This document shows positions 53,311 through 62,862 of a stretch of DNA of 64,000 bases, one piece after another. Under the pieces are notes generated by a model. That model saw nothing but the letters and a program-made list of their open reading frames with translations. It did no database searches and had not been told where the DNA came from. Position 1 is the first letter of the stretch. The number at the start of each line of letters is the position of its first letter. Source of the DNA: Bacteroides sp. (GTDB taxonomy: Bacteria > Bacteroidota > Bacteroidia > Bacteroidales > Muribaculaceae); assembly GCA_014802015.1 (NCBI GenBank), contig JAAVDB010000017.1, positions 130,654-194,653 on the forward strand. The letters are read 5' to 3'. Both the position numbers and the translations under genes were made by a program.

Positions 53311-53961
53311 ATGAACAACGAGTCATTCAGTATCGCCATAGACAAGAAGAGTGTAGCGGAGATGCCCATCGTGAATTTCGACGGGCCCATCACCGTTATC
53401 GAGCGAGCCGAGGATGTAGCCGAAGCCCTCGATTATCTGCGCGCACACGATATAGTGGGATTCGACACCGAGACCAAGCCCAATTTCCGTAAAGGGGTCA
53501 CCAACCGTGTGTCGCTCATACAGCTGTCTACAGCCGACCGTTCATTCCTGTTCCGTATCAATAAGATGGGGTTCACACCCGAACTGCGTGAGTTCATGGA
53601 GTGTGACGGACTTGTCAAGGTCGGCCTGTCGCTCAAGGATGATTTCCACATGTTGCACATGGTCGGCGACTTCACGCCCAAGGGTTTTGTCGAGCTTCAG
53701 GAGATGGTAAAGCACTATCATATCACCGATGCGAGTCTCCAGAAGATTTATGCGATACTGTTCGGGCAACGCATATCCAAGGGGCAACGCCTCACCAACT
53801 GGGAGGCACCTACTCTGTCACCGGCCCAGATGGTATATGCATCGACCGATGCATGGGCATGTCTTAACATATACCGTCACCTCATGTCAGGCAAATTCAT
53901 TCCGGCCGACTCACCTTACATAGTACATCCCGAAGAAGAAGAAGAAAATACACCCGCATGA
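53311..53961 (+). CDS. DEDDy-type 3'-5' exonuclease (RNase D-like)
   Basis: 216 residues, a single exonuclease domain with all motifs: DxE in IVGFDTETKPNF (about 47-58), Asp in KVGLSLKDDFHMLH, and Y-x3-D in VYASTDAWACLNIY. It belongs to the group of RNase D and the Werner exonuclease; there is no HRDC domain, so tRNA-processing specificity is not implied. The tail is acidic (PEEEEENTPA). It lies downstream of the biotin genes with its own promoter and overlaps the FNT gene by 4 bp. It could in principle supply a proofreading-like activity, but nothing links it to PolA. Confidence 0.85.
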   Translation: MNNESFSIAIDKKSVAEMPIVNFDGPITVIERAEDVAEALDYLRAHDIVGFDTETKPNFRKGVTNRVSLIQLSTADRSFLFRINKMGFTPELREFMECDGLVKVGLSLKDDFHMLHMVGDFTPKGFVELQEMVKHYHITDASLQKIYAILFGQRISKGQRLTNWEAPTLSPAQMVYASTDAWACLNIYRHLMSGKFIPADSPYIVHPEEEEENTPA

Positions 53962-54752
53962 AGATATTAAGTCCGGCAGAAATAACCGAGGCCGCAGCCA
54001 AGGCCGGCGCGGCCAAGGCTAATCTCACCTCGACCTGTACCCCTCGTCTTATCGTATCGGCATGTCTGGCCGGAGCATATATATCGCTCGGAGGCATACT
54101 GTCGATGATTCTCGGATTCGGATTTCCGGGCATTACCGCTGACAATCCCGCCTTGCAGCGCATGTTGAGCGGAGCCGCTTTCCCCATTGGACTGATACTC
54201 GTGGTCGTGCTCGGGGCCGAGCTTTTTACCGGAAACAATGCCGTGCTCGTACCGTCGATGATGCAACGCCGTCACGGCCCGGGACTGACACTGCGCAATT
54301 GGGTACTCGTGTATCTCGGTAATCTCGTCGGAGCACTGACATTTACATATTTTATGGTTTACAGCTGCGGACTCACATCCGTCGAGCCGTGGCATTCAGC
54401 CGCTGTACGTGTGGCTACGGCCAAAGTCGGTATGCCGTGGGATGTGGTGTTTCTCAAGGCCATCGGAGCCAACTGGTGCGTATGTCTGGCCGTATGGCTT
54501 GCTCTGAGCGGTAAGACACTGCTTGAGAAGGCTCTGGGGTGCTGGCTTCCGGTCATGGCATTTGTCGTGCTCGGTTATGAGCACTGCATCGCCAATATGT
54601 TCTTCATACCGCTTGGCATGATGGAGGGTGCTGACATAACCGTATGGCAGGCTATTACCGCCAACTTTATACCCTCGACCCTCGGTAACATCGTCGGAGG
54701 CGCCCTGCTCGTCGGCGCTATAAACGGTTATCTGCATCTGCACAGACACTGA
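53958..54752 (+). CDS. Formate/nitrite transporter family channel (FocA/NirC)
   Basis: 264 residues with six hydrophobic segments (near 30-55, 70-95, 115-140, 165-185, 195-215, 230-255). Family signatures: GAELFTGNNAVLVPS in the second helix pair, FLKAIGANWCVCLAVWLA, the central His in GYEHCIANMFFIPLG, and NFIPSTLGNIVGG. These pentameric channels move formate, nitrite or hydrosulfide across the inner membrane. In a fermenter with rex in the neighbourhood, formate export is plausible; the substrate is not determined. Translation is coupled to the exonuclease by a 4 bp overlap. Confidence 0.88.
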   Translation: MKILSPAEITEAAAKAGAAKANLTSTCTPRLIVSACLAGAYISLGGILSMILGFGFPGITADNPALQRMLSGAAFPIGLILVVVLGAELFTGNNAVLVPSMMQRRHGPGLTLRNWVLVYLGNLVGALTFTYFMVYSCGLTSVEPWHSAAVRVATAKVGMPWDVVFLKAIGANWCVCLAVWLALSGKTLLEKALGCWLPVMAFVVLGYEHCIANMFFIPLGMMEGADITVWQAITANFIPSTLGNIVGGALLVGAINGYLHLHRH

Positions 54753-54789
54753 ACTGCATACATTGAAAGTCAACGTAGAGTGATAATAC

Positions 54790-54831
54790 AAAGCCGGTCA
54801 CCCAGTTTGGACTGAATGACCGGCCTTATAT
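54790..54831. terminator. Terminator between FNT and rubrerythrin genes
   Basis: AAGCCGGTCA (54791-54800) pairs with TGACCGGCCTT (54817-54827) with an inner CAGT/ACTG pair; convergent genes on both sides. Confidence 0.7.
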
Positions 54832-54875
54832 TATTAATGTGCCGGATGAATCCGATTCACATTATATATGCTTTC

Positions 54876-55454
54876 TTACTCCATATCGAGAGCCTTGTAA
54901 TGGCAGCTGGGATGATCGCAGGCGGGACAGGTCTGTGGGGGCTCGGTGCCTTCAAAGATATATCCGCAGACCATACACTGCCACTTGATAGGTTTCTCAC
55001 GCTTCCATACGGTACCTTCCTTGACCTGCTTGAGGTAAGCCTCGAAACGCAGACGGTGATGCTCCTCGATCTCGGCAATGGCGCTGAAATGTGAGGCTAT
55101 CTCGGGGAAACCCTCCTCTTCGGCTACCTTGGCCGCATCACGATACATCTTGACACCTTCCATCATCTCTTCTCTAGCCGCTGTCTCAAGGTTGGAAGCT
55201 GTATCGGCGATAACACCGGCATCCACACCTACATGACAATCGACTGATCCGCCTTCAAGGAATTTGAAGAACACCTTGCCATGACGCATCTCATTGGCCG
55301 CTGTCTCCTGAAATACCTCCGAAATAGGATAATAGTTTTCTTTTTCAGCCTGTTGTGCATAGAATGTATAACGGGTGTAAGCCGTTGATTCTGCCACGTA
55401 GGCATTTACGAGATTCTGTTCGGTTTTGGTACCTTTGATTGATTTTGTGCTCAT
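54876..55454 (-). CDS. rbr: Rubrerythrin
   Basis: 192 residues. Ferritin-like diiron domain (about 1-145) with the glutamate motifs NAYVAESTAYTRY, ETAANEMRHGK and AIAEIEEHHRLRF; C-terminal rubredoxin domain with CMVCGYIFEG and CPACDHPSC. It reduces hydrogen peroxide in anaerobes, passing electrons from the rubredoxin iron. Monocistronic by position. Confidence 0.95.
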   Translation of the reverse strand: MSTKSIKGTKTEQNLVNAYVAESTAYTRYTFYAQQAEKENYYPISEVFQETAANEMRHGKVFFKFLEGGSVDCHVGVDAGVIADTASNLETAAREEMMEGVKMYRDAAKVAEEEGFPEIASHFSAIAEIEEHHRLRFEAYLKQVKEGTVWKREKPIKWQCMVCGYIFEGTEPPQTCPACDHPSCHYKALDME

Positions 55455-55518
55455 ATCGTATATGTTTTAATATTAATTTGTTTCACTACGATATAAACAC
55501 GCGATGCATGAAAATAGT

Positions 55519-57279
55519 TCAGAATTTCAGCGCCGCGCCAATCATTCCGTTGATACTCTGCATGGGGCGGAAACCTAAATACATGGCTTTGCGGGCAAGC
55601 AGGTTCTCGCCACGCACGAAGAAGGTGAGATTGTCGGTAGCCGTATAGCCTGCGCCAAAGGTCAGATTGCCCACAGCACCGAGCGACACACGCTGCGGGA
55701 CATAGACCTCATGTCCTGCGATCGTGACGGTCTCATTCTCATCGAATGCATAACATGCACGGCCTGCGCGTAACTCGTATCCGAGTGTCAGTTGCAGAGG
55801 TTTGACGGGGCGGACTTTAAGCTGCGCCTCAACGACATGACGTGCGCGGTCACGATTCTCGTACCACACCTTGTCATATTCTGACGGAGCACCCTCGTAG
55901 GATGCACTGAGTGCGAATGTCTTGCCGTTGTCATAACCTAAACGCACGCCGTAACGGTAGCCCTTGACATCAAGGCTCTCCCATATAGCCCCGGCCGGAT
56001 AGATGTCACCGGCCACAGCCATGAGATAATCATCGGCCTTGGCATACCCTCCGTACAGTTCGACTGTTGTGCCGAAGAACGGACCGAATACAATACGCGC
56101 ATCAAATACGTAAGGTGCATGCGACGTACGATATGCCACCGAACCGTTCATATACGGAGTTACGTCATAGAGTGACGCAAGAGTGTTGAGCGTAGATCCG
56201 CCATGGGCACGCAGTTCGAACGCGAGTGTGTGCATACCATGCCATGCCAGTGTAACGTCAGGCGCCACACGTAATGTCTTGCCCGAATTTACAGCCACAT
56301 CCACATCGGCTCCGAGTCTGACCGTGGCCGACTGTCCCTTATATTCATAATAAGGTGTAGCGGTGACGAGTCCCGTAGTGCGTGAACGGACAGGAGCCAC
56401 ATCCTCATCGGTAAACGGGATGACACTCTCATAATGCTTGCCGGTGGCAAGGAAATCAGCCGCGATGTCAAGTCCGATATGTGACGAGCGACTCATCTCC
56501 AGACGTGCTCCGAGCGACACACCGAGCTGATTCTGACGCACGGGCAGATAACCGTTGTAGGGATCTGTGACCGGCATCGAGGGGGACGTGACAGCATCAG
56601 AAGCCGAAAGACCCGGGATGTGAGGATTATAGAATCCGAAATGACAGTAGCGCAATGCGGCATTATAGTTCAGTCCGGATGTCTGACCATTCAGGCCCAC
56701 ATTGACATTTATGCGCGATGTCGACTGAGAGAAACGTCCGTTCTCCCAGGCCGGCATGTCATGGAATCCGTAGGTATAATCCACTCCGGCATCAATACCG
56801 GCATTATTACCGACCTTCTGACGGAGATCGAGACCCAAGGATGCCGTATGGTCGTGCCAAGTGGTCGATGCGCGCTTATATACGTCGCCATTATACTGTC
56901 CCCATAGATTGAGACGTGTGGCGCTACGGTCTACTATACGGTAACCGGCCGAAACATCACCTATCATAAGGGGGCCGCCCACACCTAAATCGAGATAGCC
57001 GCGATAGGATGTGGTAAACAAACCCTCGCCCCAGGCCACGGGATCAAGCGTGGTAAAGGTATTAGGCACACGTGTGGTCACCACCTTATTACTATATGAC
57101 AACCCCGCGGCCTTGACAGGTGCCAACGACACAGTCGGCAACACAGTGATGCGTGCGGCGTCACGGCGCGAAGGGGTCACCTCCTGTTCTACGGTAATAT
57201 CCTTATGCAGTTCCTGTCCCACGGCGGGAGCGGCAAAGGACAGAGCTAAGATCGAGGCAAATATGCTGATTTTTTTCAT
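55519..57279 (-). CDS. Outer membrane beta-barrel protein paired with a TPR protein
   Basis: 586 residues, signal peptide about 1-21 (ending PAVGQ). The rest is alternating hydrophobic beta-strand sequence with many tyrosine and glycine residues, and the chain ends ALKF with a terminal phenylalanine, the sign of an outer membrane barrel. The latter third resembles the barrel end of TonB-dependent receptors (LTFFVRGENLLARKAMYLGFRPM), but no plug is visible, so it is probably an open barrel. It starts 20 bp after the TPR gene and is surely co-transcribed with it. Function unknown. Confidence 0.72.
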   Translation of the reverse strand: MKKISIFASILALSFAAPAVGQELHKDITVEQEVTPSRRDAARITVLPTVSLAPVKAAGLSYSNKVVTTRVPNTFTTLDPVAWGEGLFTTSYRGYLDLGVGGPLMIGDVSAGYRIVDRSATRLNLWGQYNGDVYKRASTTWHDHTASLGLDLRQKVGNNAGIDAGVDYTYGFHDMPAWENGRFSQSTSRINVNVGLNGQTSGLNYNAALRYCHFGFYNPHIPGLSASDAVTSPSMPVTDPYNGYLPVRQNQLGVSLGARLEMSRSSHIGLDIAADFLATGKHYESVIPFTDEDVAPVRSRTTGLVTATPYYEYKGQSATVRLGADVDVAVNSGKTLRVAPDVTLAWHGMHTLAFELRAHGGSTLNTLASLYDVTPYMNGSVAYRTSHAPYVFDARIVFGPFFGTTVELYGGYAKADDYLMAVAGDIYPAGAIWESLDVKGYRYGVRLGYDNGKTFALSASYEGAPSEYDKVWYENRDRARHVVEAQLKVRPVKPLQLTLGYELRAGRACYAFDENETVTIAGHEVYVPQRVSLGAVGNLTFGAGYTATDNLTFFVRGENLLARKAMYLGFRPMQSINGMIGAALKF

Positions 57280-57299
57280 CGTTTGTATTATGTCGGATG

Positions 57300-60293
57300 T
57301 TATTTAAGCCTTGTGTCAATCATCTGGAAAATATCGGCCTCCGTGCCGGGATAGTTGGAGCGGAGCGATTTCAGATACTCATTGGCCTCAAATTCATTAC
57401 CCTCGCTGCGCAGAATGTCGCTGTAGAGGACAAATCCGCGGGCCAGCCAATAGCTGTGAGGCGTGTCGGACGAGATGAGCGCATCGGCCGCAGTGCGGGC
57501 CTTGGCCGTAAGGCCGCGGTCATAGAGTGACTGAGCCATATAGTAGGCACTCTTGGCACCGTTGAGTTCCGACAGATTGCCGGCGAGTGACGACCAGTCG
57601 CTGTAAGCGGCGTCATAGTTGCCGAGACGTTCGTTGGCCATGGCGCGTGTGAACGTAGCGTCAGAGATGTCGGCAGTCGAGTTGGCCGCAGTCGTAGCAA
57701 GAAGTTTATCGGCAGCTTTCACCGCCTCGTCATACTTACCGAGGTCCATAGCCGTGCGCATGATACCCGTACGTGCCTCGCGCAGCATATTCGAGCCGGA
57801 CGCATGGCTTTCAAGTTCAAGGAACGAGCTGTAAGCCAACTCGGTCTTTCCGAGTTCGCTCTCGGCCTGAGCCTTGATGAGCAGAGCATCCTCGGCCACT
57901 TCCGAGTCAGGGTGACCGAGCAGTACCTGTGCGGCATAATTACCCGCCTCGGAGGCATTTCCCTCATTCCAGGCCGCATCCGCGAGATAATATAGTGCCT
58001 GAGCACGTGACGATCCGTCGGGATAATCGCGCACATAGCTCTGAAGTGCGGATGTCGCACCTGAATTGATATACGCATTCTCGGCAGCCTGATATGCAGT
58101 CTTCTCAAGTTCAGATGCTTCATATTTGGGCGCATTTGGTACATTGCCGAGGAATGCGACAAACTCGCTGAGACGGCCGTCGGCCGCGTATATCTGTTTG
58201 AGGTCATCGGCTGCGATGCGTGCCTCTTCACTGGTGGGGAATGTCTGTATCACCTGCTTGTAGGTCTCTATACCCTTTGTCTTGTCACCATTATTAATAT
58301 ATGTGATAGCAAGCTGCAGATAGCCGTTTCGGCCGGGAGCCGTACCGGGATATTTGCGCACCAGTTCGTTATAGGTAGCCACGGCTGCCTTGGTGTTGCC
58401 GAGCGCGGACTGGCTCTCGGCCTTCTCAAGGAGTGCCTGCGGGAGCAGACCTGACGAGGAGAACCGATTGAGCAGTTCGTCAAGCGAAGCGACCTTTCCT
58501 GAATAATCTTTCAGCAGACCCTTCATCATAGCATACTGGTAGAGGGCATAATCACCCGACGAAGCGTTGAGATCGTAAGCATTCTTATAATCCGTAGCAG
58601 CAGCGGCATAGTCACCCATATAGTAACGGCAGTCGCCCATACGGCAATATGTATCAGGCTTGATCGTAGCCGGGAGTCCGGGAGCGCCACGGCCGATAAG
58701 TTCGATCGCGTCAGAGAAGTCGGTAAGAGCGTCACCGTAACGTTCCTGTGCGAAACGTGTATAGCCGAGGTCATAGCGAGCCAGAGCCAGATCGGATCTG
58801 TCAGACTGAGGTGTAGCCTTGATATAGTTGAGATAGGAACGGGCGGCATCGTCATAGTTGCCGCGTGTATAGTAGCAGTCTCCGAGCCAGATGTCACACT
58901 GGCGGGCTATCGAGGCATCGTAACGTGCAAGCGAACGGGCCTCGTTAAGATGAGTGATGGCATCGGCCACGCGACCTGACGAATACTCGCGCGTACCCAG
59001 CACGAAGAGCACTCTCTGCTTGGCTGTAAGTATCTCGGCCGACGGATTCTTGATCCTGTTTATGGCACTGAGCGCACCGGCATAATCGTTGTCGCTCATA
59101 TAGCCTGTGACGATATAACGCTGCACGTCGGCACTGTAAGGCGAGTCGGGATACTCGCTGAGGAAACTCTCAAGCAGAGTCACCGAATTGCCGAACGGCA
59201 CACGTCCGCCATCCATGCGGGCCACAGCATAATTGTAGAAAGCGGTCTCACGCACCTCACGGTCGTAATCGACTTTATATGCATTCTCAAATGCCATGAG
59301 CGCCTGTGACTTGTCGCCACGTTTCAGATAGGACTGTCCGAGATACAACCATGCACTCTGCTCCATGGCCGAGTGTGACCCGATGGCCTGCTGAAAGAGT
59401 TTGACAGCGGCGTCATAGTCACCCTTCTCATATTCGTTCACGCCAAGTATGTAGTAAGCCGACGGAGCCGGTTTCTCAGCCTCGGCACAATATTTCCACA
59501 GATACGGGACTGCCTCGTCGACCCTACCGAGATTATAGAGCGACTCACCGGCCAGACGGTTGCACTCGGGAGTGAACTGAGGCACACGTCCCGATGCCAA
59601 CAGCGAGCGTGCTGACGAGAGACACTTGTCATACTCGCCCTGAGCGTAATAGATCTGCGCCTCATAGTAAGGTGCGGCACAGGCCGGCTCGACCGTCGTG
59701 TCAAGCCCGCGGAAATACTGCAGAGCGAGGGGATAATCATTTTTGCCGTATGCGATGTATCCGAGATAGAAGCATGCAGCGTTGCGCCACTCCGGCTTGC
59801 CTTGCAGCGTGCGGAAATACGACGCGGCCGTATCAGGCTCACCGAGCATCAGATAGGAATAGGCCAGACGATAATTCAGCTCATCCTGACGTGCCGACGT
59901 CAACGCCATCGGATCGACTCCCGCATACTCGTTGAGCGCATCGGCATAACGGTCGCGGTTGAAATACCAGTCACCCTTCATCATCATGACATCGGTGCGC
60001 AGGGGTGAAGCGGGATATTCGTGCAGAAACCGCTCCATATCAGCGAATGCACCGTCGTCACCGAGATAGAGCGAAGCCCGGCAGATGTAATACAGGGCCT
60101 GTTCGCGCTCGGCGGGGGTGGTGTTGAGGTTATACAGACGGGTCATCTGGTCAAGACACCCCTCGTAGTTGCGGTCATCGCACATGAGTATGCCTCGTTC
60201 AAGATAGCCCTTAGCATCAGGACTGTTTATCTGTGCCACAGAGCCGGCGGACACCAGAGCATACGCGGCCGTGAGGATGAGTGGTCGTTTCAT
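57300..60293 (-). CDS. Large periplasmic TPR-repeat protein
   Basis: 997 residues. Signal peptide about 1-20 (ending GSVAQ), then TPR-like helix pairs over nearly the whole length, for example GKNDYPLALQYFRGL, EKGDYDAAVKLFQQAIG, TRGNYDDAARSYLNYIKA and GNYDAAYSDWSSLAGN. No catalytic domain. Long TPR solenoids of this kind in Bacteroidota hold partners at the outer membrane. The neighbouring barrel gene in the same operon suggests the two form a complex. A TAAATTTG box lies at 60332-60339. Confidence 0.82.
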   Translation of the reverse strand: MKRPLILTAAYALVSAGSVAQINSPDAKGYLERGILMCDDRNYEGCLDQMTRLYNLNTTPAEREQALYYICRASLYLGDDGAFADMERFLHEYPASPLRTDVMMMKGDWYFNRDRYADALNEYAGVDPMALTSARQDELNYRLAYSYLMLGEPDTAASYFRTLQGKPEWRNAACFYLGYIAYGKNDYPLALQYFRGLDTTVEPACAAPYYEAQIYYAQGEYDKCLSSARSLLASGRVPQFTPECNRLAGESLYNLGRVDEAVPYLWKYCAEAEKPAPSAYYILGVNEYEKGDYDAAVKLFQQAIGSHSAMEQSAWLYLGQSYLKRGDKSQALMAFENAYKVDYDREVRETAFYNYAVARMDGGRVPFGNSVTLLESFLSEYPDSPYSADVQRYIVTGYMSDNDYAGALSAINRIKNPSAEILTAKQRVLFVLGTREYSSGRVADAITHLNEARSLARYDASIARQCDIWLGDCYYTRGNYDDAARSYLNYIKATPQSDRSDLALARYDLGYTRFAQERYGDALTDFSDAIELIGRGAPGLPATIKPDTYCRMGDCRYYMGDYAAAATDYKNAYDLNASSGDYALYQYAMMKGLLKDYSGKVASLDELLNRFSSSGLLPQALLEKAESQSALGNTKAAVATYNELVRKYPGTAPGRNGYLQLAITYINNGDKTKGIETYKQVIQTFPTSEEARIAADDLKQIYAADGRLSEFVAFLGNVPNAPKYEASELEKTAYQAAENAYINSGATSALQSYVRDYPDGSSRAQALYYLADAAWNEGNASEAGNYAAQVLLGHPDSEVAEDALLIKAQAESELGKTELAYSSFLELESHASGSNMLREARTGIMRTAMDLGKYDEAVKAADKLLATTAANSTADISDATFTRAMANERLGNYDAAYSDWSSLAGNLSELNGAKSAYYMAQSLYDRGLTAKARTAADALISSDTPHSYWLARGFVLYSDILRSEGNEFEANEYLKSLRSNYPGTEADIFQMIDTRLK

Positions 60294-60331
60294 CTTTAAG
60301 TCAGTGAATATTTCCGAGATATATTATTGTG

Positions 60332-60339
60332 CAAATTTA
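60332..60339 (-). promoter_or_regulatory. -7 box TAAATTTG of the TPR-barrel operon
   Basis: Exact TAnnTTTG match on the minus strand, 39 bp before the TPR gene ATG. Confidence 0.45.
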
Positions 60340-60472
60340 CACCTTTTTTGAATCATCCGAAATAGTTTTACGGCCAAAAGAGGGTGAACTGAAAATAAAT
60401 TCGGAGTACAGACAAACCAAATGTGGCTGTTCGATTGTTAATAGTTATAGAATAACGTTTCAACATATTAAT

Positions 60473-62770
60473 ATGAGAAGATTTGGGATTTTGATGATGA
60501 CGCTTGTCATCGCCGTGTCGGGAATGTGCACCGGCACCGGTAAGGTAGGCCTCGTGCTCAGTGGCGGCGGGGCTAAAGGCATCGCGCATATAGGTGTCAT
60601 ACAAGCCTTTGAGGAGAATGACATCCCCATCGACTACATCACGGGCACATCTATGGGTGCCATTGTGGGCAGCCTGTATGCCGCAGGCTACACTCCGGCC
60701 GAAATGATGGAGCTGATAGCGTCACCCGGCTTTGCCGACTGGTCCACGGGCACTATCAATCCCGACGATCTCTACTATTTTCTTTCCGAACCTACCACCC
60801 CGTCGCTGTTGAGGATCAATCTCGGCAAGGATTCTACTCACGTTAAATCCGTATTGCCGATGAGCCTCATCAATCCCATACCCATGAACATGGCGTTTCT
60901 TGACATCTATTCACGCTACACGGCACAGTGCGCCGGTGATTTCGACCGGCTGTTCGTACCGTTCCGATGCGTGACATCGGATGTCTATGCCAAGCACAAG
61001 GTAGTGTTGTCAAAAGGCTCGCTGGCCGATGCCGTGAGGATGTCGATGTCATTCCCGATGGTGTTCGAGCCGATCGAGCTCAACGGTGTGCCTATGTATG
61101 ACGGTGGTATCTATGACAATTATCCTGTCGATGTGATGGTCGATGAATTTAATCCTCCCATGCTGATCGGCGTGAATGTCGGTTCGAAAGATGCACCCCC
61201 GTCGTCACGCAACCCTATGGGGCAGCTTGAGGATATGATAATGCAGCCCAACGACTATCCGTTTCCTTCCGACAGAGGCGTCAACATACGCATCGATCTC
61301 GACGAGTTCAGTTTGCTCGACTTCGGCAAATGTCAGGCCATATATGACATAGGCTATCGTCGCGGACTGGAGATGATCGACTCCATAAGAATGAAAATCA
61401 AGTCAGTAAGTCCGGCTGCCGAGGTGAGCCGCCGACGTGAGGCGTTCAAGCGCGCCACGCCCGAAATGCGCATCAGCCACGTCAACGTCACCGGAGGCAC
61501 TCCGGCCGAAAACGCTTATCTGCAATCACTCTTCACCCCACGTAAGGGTGAATCATCGCTCACATTCGATGACGCGCGCAATGCCTACTACCGCGCCATC
61601 AGCTCGGGCAAACTCCAGAACTTCGTGCCAACCCCCGTATACAATCCCGCCGACTCGACATTTACGCTCAATTACCGGGCCGTGGTCAAGGAGAACTATA
61701 CCGTCGGCATCGGTGGATATGTGTCGTCGTCGACCAACAGCATGCTGTTTCTTAACACCGGCTACAACACTCTGAGCTTCAAGTCGCTCAACGCGAATCT
61801 CAGCGGATGGATCGGACAGAGCTACCTGGCGGGCATGGGTGAGTTCAAGATGTATTACAACACCCGTCGCCCTTCGTCATTCACCGTGCGTGTGGCCGCC
61901 TCCAAGCTAAAATATCACGAGACGGAGAAATTGTTTTACGAGATCAAGGAGCCGGACTTCATACGCCGTTCCGAATTTTATGTGCAGGGATTCTACACCA
62001 TCGGTCCGAGTCTGCGTTCACGGCTTGACCTGCAGGTAGGTTGGGGACACCTCTCTGACCGCTATCACAGCGGACTATACTCACCTGACGGTCGCAACGG
62101 CAGGGATTCCGGCATATTCAACCTGTGGCAGGCCGCCGTGAAGTGGGAACACAATACACTCGACGATAACACAATACCCTCATCCGGCTCGCGCTATTAC
62201 GCATACGGATCAGGAGTGTCGGGTCGCTACCGTTACCACTCGGACAATCCGCTCAACATCCCGGCCTCAAAGCGCATGAACTGGTTGCAACTCGACCTGG
62301 GGGCCTTGCACTACTGGGACGTTGTGCGACAACTGTCGGTAGGCATCGGGGCTCGCGCACTGCTGTCGACACGCAAACTGCTCCCGACCTACGAGGCGAG
62401 CATCGTCGCAGCCGAGGCCCTGCATCCCACCCCGTCGAGCTACAACGCTTTCACACCTCAGTTGCGTGCCAACTCATTTCTCACCCTGTCGGTCGAGCCT
62501 GTGTGGAAACTCTCCGACTCATTTCAGGTGCGTGGCACACTTGACGGCTTCCTGCCGTTACGACGCATCGAGAGCGTCCCTGACAGCAATGAAGCACGCT
62601 ACGGCAAATGGCTGAGTGATCCGGAATTTTTCGGCGAACTGCAACTGCGGTTCAAATTGCCCTTAGGCAGCATCAGTGCCTACGGCAACTACACCACCGG
62701 TGGCATCGGCTGGAACTTCGGCATCTCCATCGGCACATTCATCCTCGCCCCCCGATTCTTAGGCAATTGA
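60473..62770 (+). CDS. Patatin-POTRA-barrel protein, type Vd autotransporter-like phospholipase
   Basis: 765 residues from the ATG at 60473; the open frame extends upstream without family resemblance. Signal peptide about 1-20. Patatin domain with oxyanion loop LSGGGAKG (about 30-36), nucleophile elbow ITGTSMGAIVG (Ser60) and dyad Asp in MYDGGIYDNYP. After about residue 320 comes one POTRA-like unit (MRISHVNVTGGTPAENAYLQSLF) and then an Omp85-type barrel rich in aromatic strands. PlpD of Pseudomonas has the same order and moves its lipase to the surface. Here the lipase would act on phospholipids outside or in the periplasm. It is divergent from the TPR operon. Confidence 0.88.
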   Translation: MRRFGILMMTLVIAVSGMCTGTGKVGLVLSGGGAKGIAHIGVIQAFEENDIPIDYITGTSMGAIVGSLYAAGYTPAEMMELIASPGFADWSTGTINPDDLYYFLSEPTTPSLLRINLGKDSTHVKSVLPMSLINPIPMNMAFLDIYSRYTAQCAGDFDRLFVPFRCVTSDVYAKHKVVLSKGSLADAVRMSMSFPMVFEPIELNGVPMYDGGIYDNYPVDVMVDEFNPPMLIGVNVGSKDAPPSSRNPMGQLEDMIMQPNDYPFPSDRGVNIRIDLDEFSLLDFGKCQAIYDIGYRRGLEMIDSIRMKIKSVSPAAEVSRRREAFKRATPEMRISHVNVTGGTPAENAYLQSLFTPRKGESSLTFDDARNAYYRAISSGKLQNFVPTPVYNPADSTFTLNYRAVVKENYTVGIGGYVSSSTNSMLFLNTGYNTLSFKSLNANLSGWIGQSYLAGMGEFKMYYNTRRPSSFTVRVAASKLKYHETEKLFYEIKEPDFIRRSEFYVQGFYTIGPSLRSRLDLQVGWGHLSDRYHSGLYSPDGRNGRDSGIFNLWQAAVKWEHNTLDDNTIPSSGSRYYAYGSGVSGRYRYHSDNPLNIPASKRMNWLQLDLGALHYWDVVRQLSVGIGARALLSTRKLLPTYEASIVAAEALHPTPSSYNAFTPQLRANSFLTLSVEPVWKLSDSFQVRGTLDGFLPLRRIESVPDSNEARYGKWLSDPEFFGELQLRFKLPLGSISAYGNYTTGGIGWNFGISIGTFILAPRFLGN

Positions 62771-62812
62771 TAAGAAATGTTCATAATAAACATTAACCGA
62801 TTTTCTTCGTTA

Positions 62813-62820
62813 TAATTTTG
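62813..62820 (+). promoter_or_regulatory. -7 box TAATTTTG in the AT-rich right-hand region
   Basis: Exact TAnnTTTG match. A 35-codon frame begins at 62837 (five-cysteine peptide ending at 62944), too short to call. Confidence 0.35.
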
Positions 62821-62862
62821 TAAGTAGTGAAATTATATGGGCGGTAAAACGAAATGTACAAA

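Noticed and set aside
60329..60472. Upstream extension of the patatin frame by 48 codons
   Set aside because: The extension starts with no signal peptide and covers the divergent promoter region, while the ATG at 60473 gives a normal signal peptide.
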